From positions 1 to 6,402 of the forward strand of contig CALIUX010000310.1 in the NCBI GenBank assembly GCA_938048505.1: a DNA stretch of 6,402 nucleotides, in the 5' to 3' direction. This document shows positions 6,307-6,402 of the stretch, in pieces. Origin of the DNA: an uncultured Pseudomonadales bacterium (GTDB lineage: Bacteria > Pseudomonadota > Gammaproteobacteria > Pseudomonadales > Cellvibrionaceae). Each line of letters starts with the position of its first letter. Position 1 is the first letter of the stretch. A model generated the notes under the pieces. It had not been told where the DNA came from. It did not search any database and saw only the letters and a program-made list of their open reading frames with translations. The position numbers and the translations under genes are program-made.

Positions 6307-6402
6307 TTAATCCTCTACAAATCGGCCTTTCAGTGCAAATAAGCCCCTTGGGCGCCACTGAATAAAGAGAATAATAAAAATAAGCACAAGAATTTTACCG
6401 AC
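6307..6402 (-). CDS. urtB: UrtB, urea ABC transporter permease (only the C-terminus)
   Basis: Only the last 31 codons and the TAA stop are inside the window; the rest lies beyond the right edge. The peptide is a hydrophobic helix (KILVLIFIILFIQ) followed by WRPRGLFALKGRFVED, which matches the characteristic UrtB C-terminus: a final membrane segment and an RPxGLFALKGR tail, where the Arg-Pro-Gly-Leu-Phe motif is shared by LivH/LivM-type permeases. UrtB would pair with UrtC in the membrane. Its stop codon is immediately adjacent to the first urtC ATG (TAAATG). The assignment rests on this short tail plus the downstream urtC, urtD and urtE genes. Confidence 0.85.
   Translation of the reverse strand, partial: VGKILVLIFIILFIQWRPRGLFALKGRFVED
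6311..6316 (-). promoter_or_regulatory. Ribosome binding site of urtC
   Basis: AGAGGA on the minus strand, inside the last urtB codons, lies 4 nt before the first urtC ATG (6306) and 7 nt before the second (6303). Spacing slightly favours the second. Confidence 0.6.

Overview
The window is an ordinary, densely coded piece of a bacterial chromosome, most likely from a gammaproteobacterium. That guess rests on the moderate base composition, the short Shine-Dalgarno-led genes and the protein sequences; the exact genus cannot be read from the sequence. It holds two convergent operons, each cut by a window edge. No phage, IS element, CRISPR array, tRNA or rRNA is visible, and I found no undescribed system.

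The left half (1-3579, plus strand) is the distal part of a SUF iron-sulfur cluster assembly operon: sufD (5' end missing), sufS, sufA, sufT, sufE. SufS with SufE takes sulfur from cysteine. SufD belongs to the SufBCD scaffold, whose sufB and sufC should lie just upstream. SufA carries finished clusters. SufT is a DUF59/MIP18-type maturation factor. Genes are tightly packed (3 bp between sufD and sufS, 8 bp between sufS and sufA, a 1-nt TAATG overlap between sufT and sufE). The exception is a 147-bp gap before sufT, which contains a 10-bp-stem inverted repeat and possibly a weak terminator at the end of sufA.

The right half (3667-6402, minus strand) is the distal part of a urea ABC transporter operon read right to left: urtB (only the last 31 codons), urtC, urtD, urtE. 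UrtB and UrtC form the membrane channel and UrtD and UrtE are the two ATPases. The upstream urtA binding-protein gene would lie beyond the right edge. Stop and start codons abut or overlap, and Shine-Dalgarno sequences are clear.

The two operons meet in an 87-bp gap (3580-3666) filled by one large hairpin. Its T-run lies on the minus-strand side, so it is best read as the urt terminator. Neither operon depends obviously on the other; their adjacency looks incidental.
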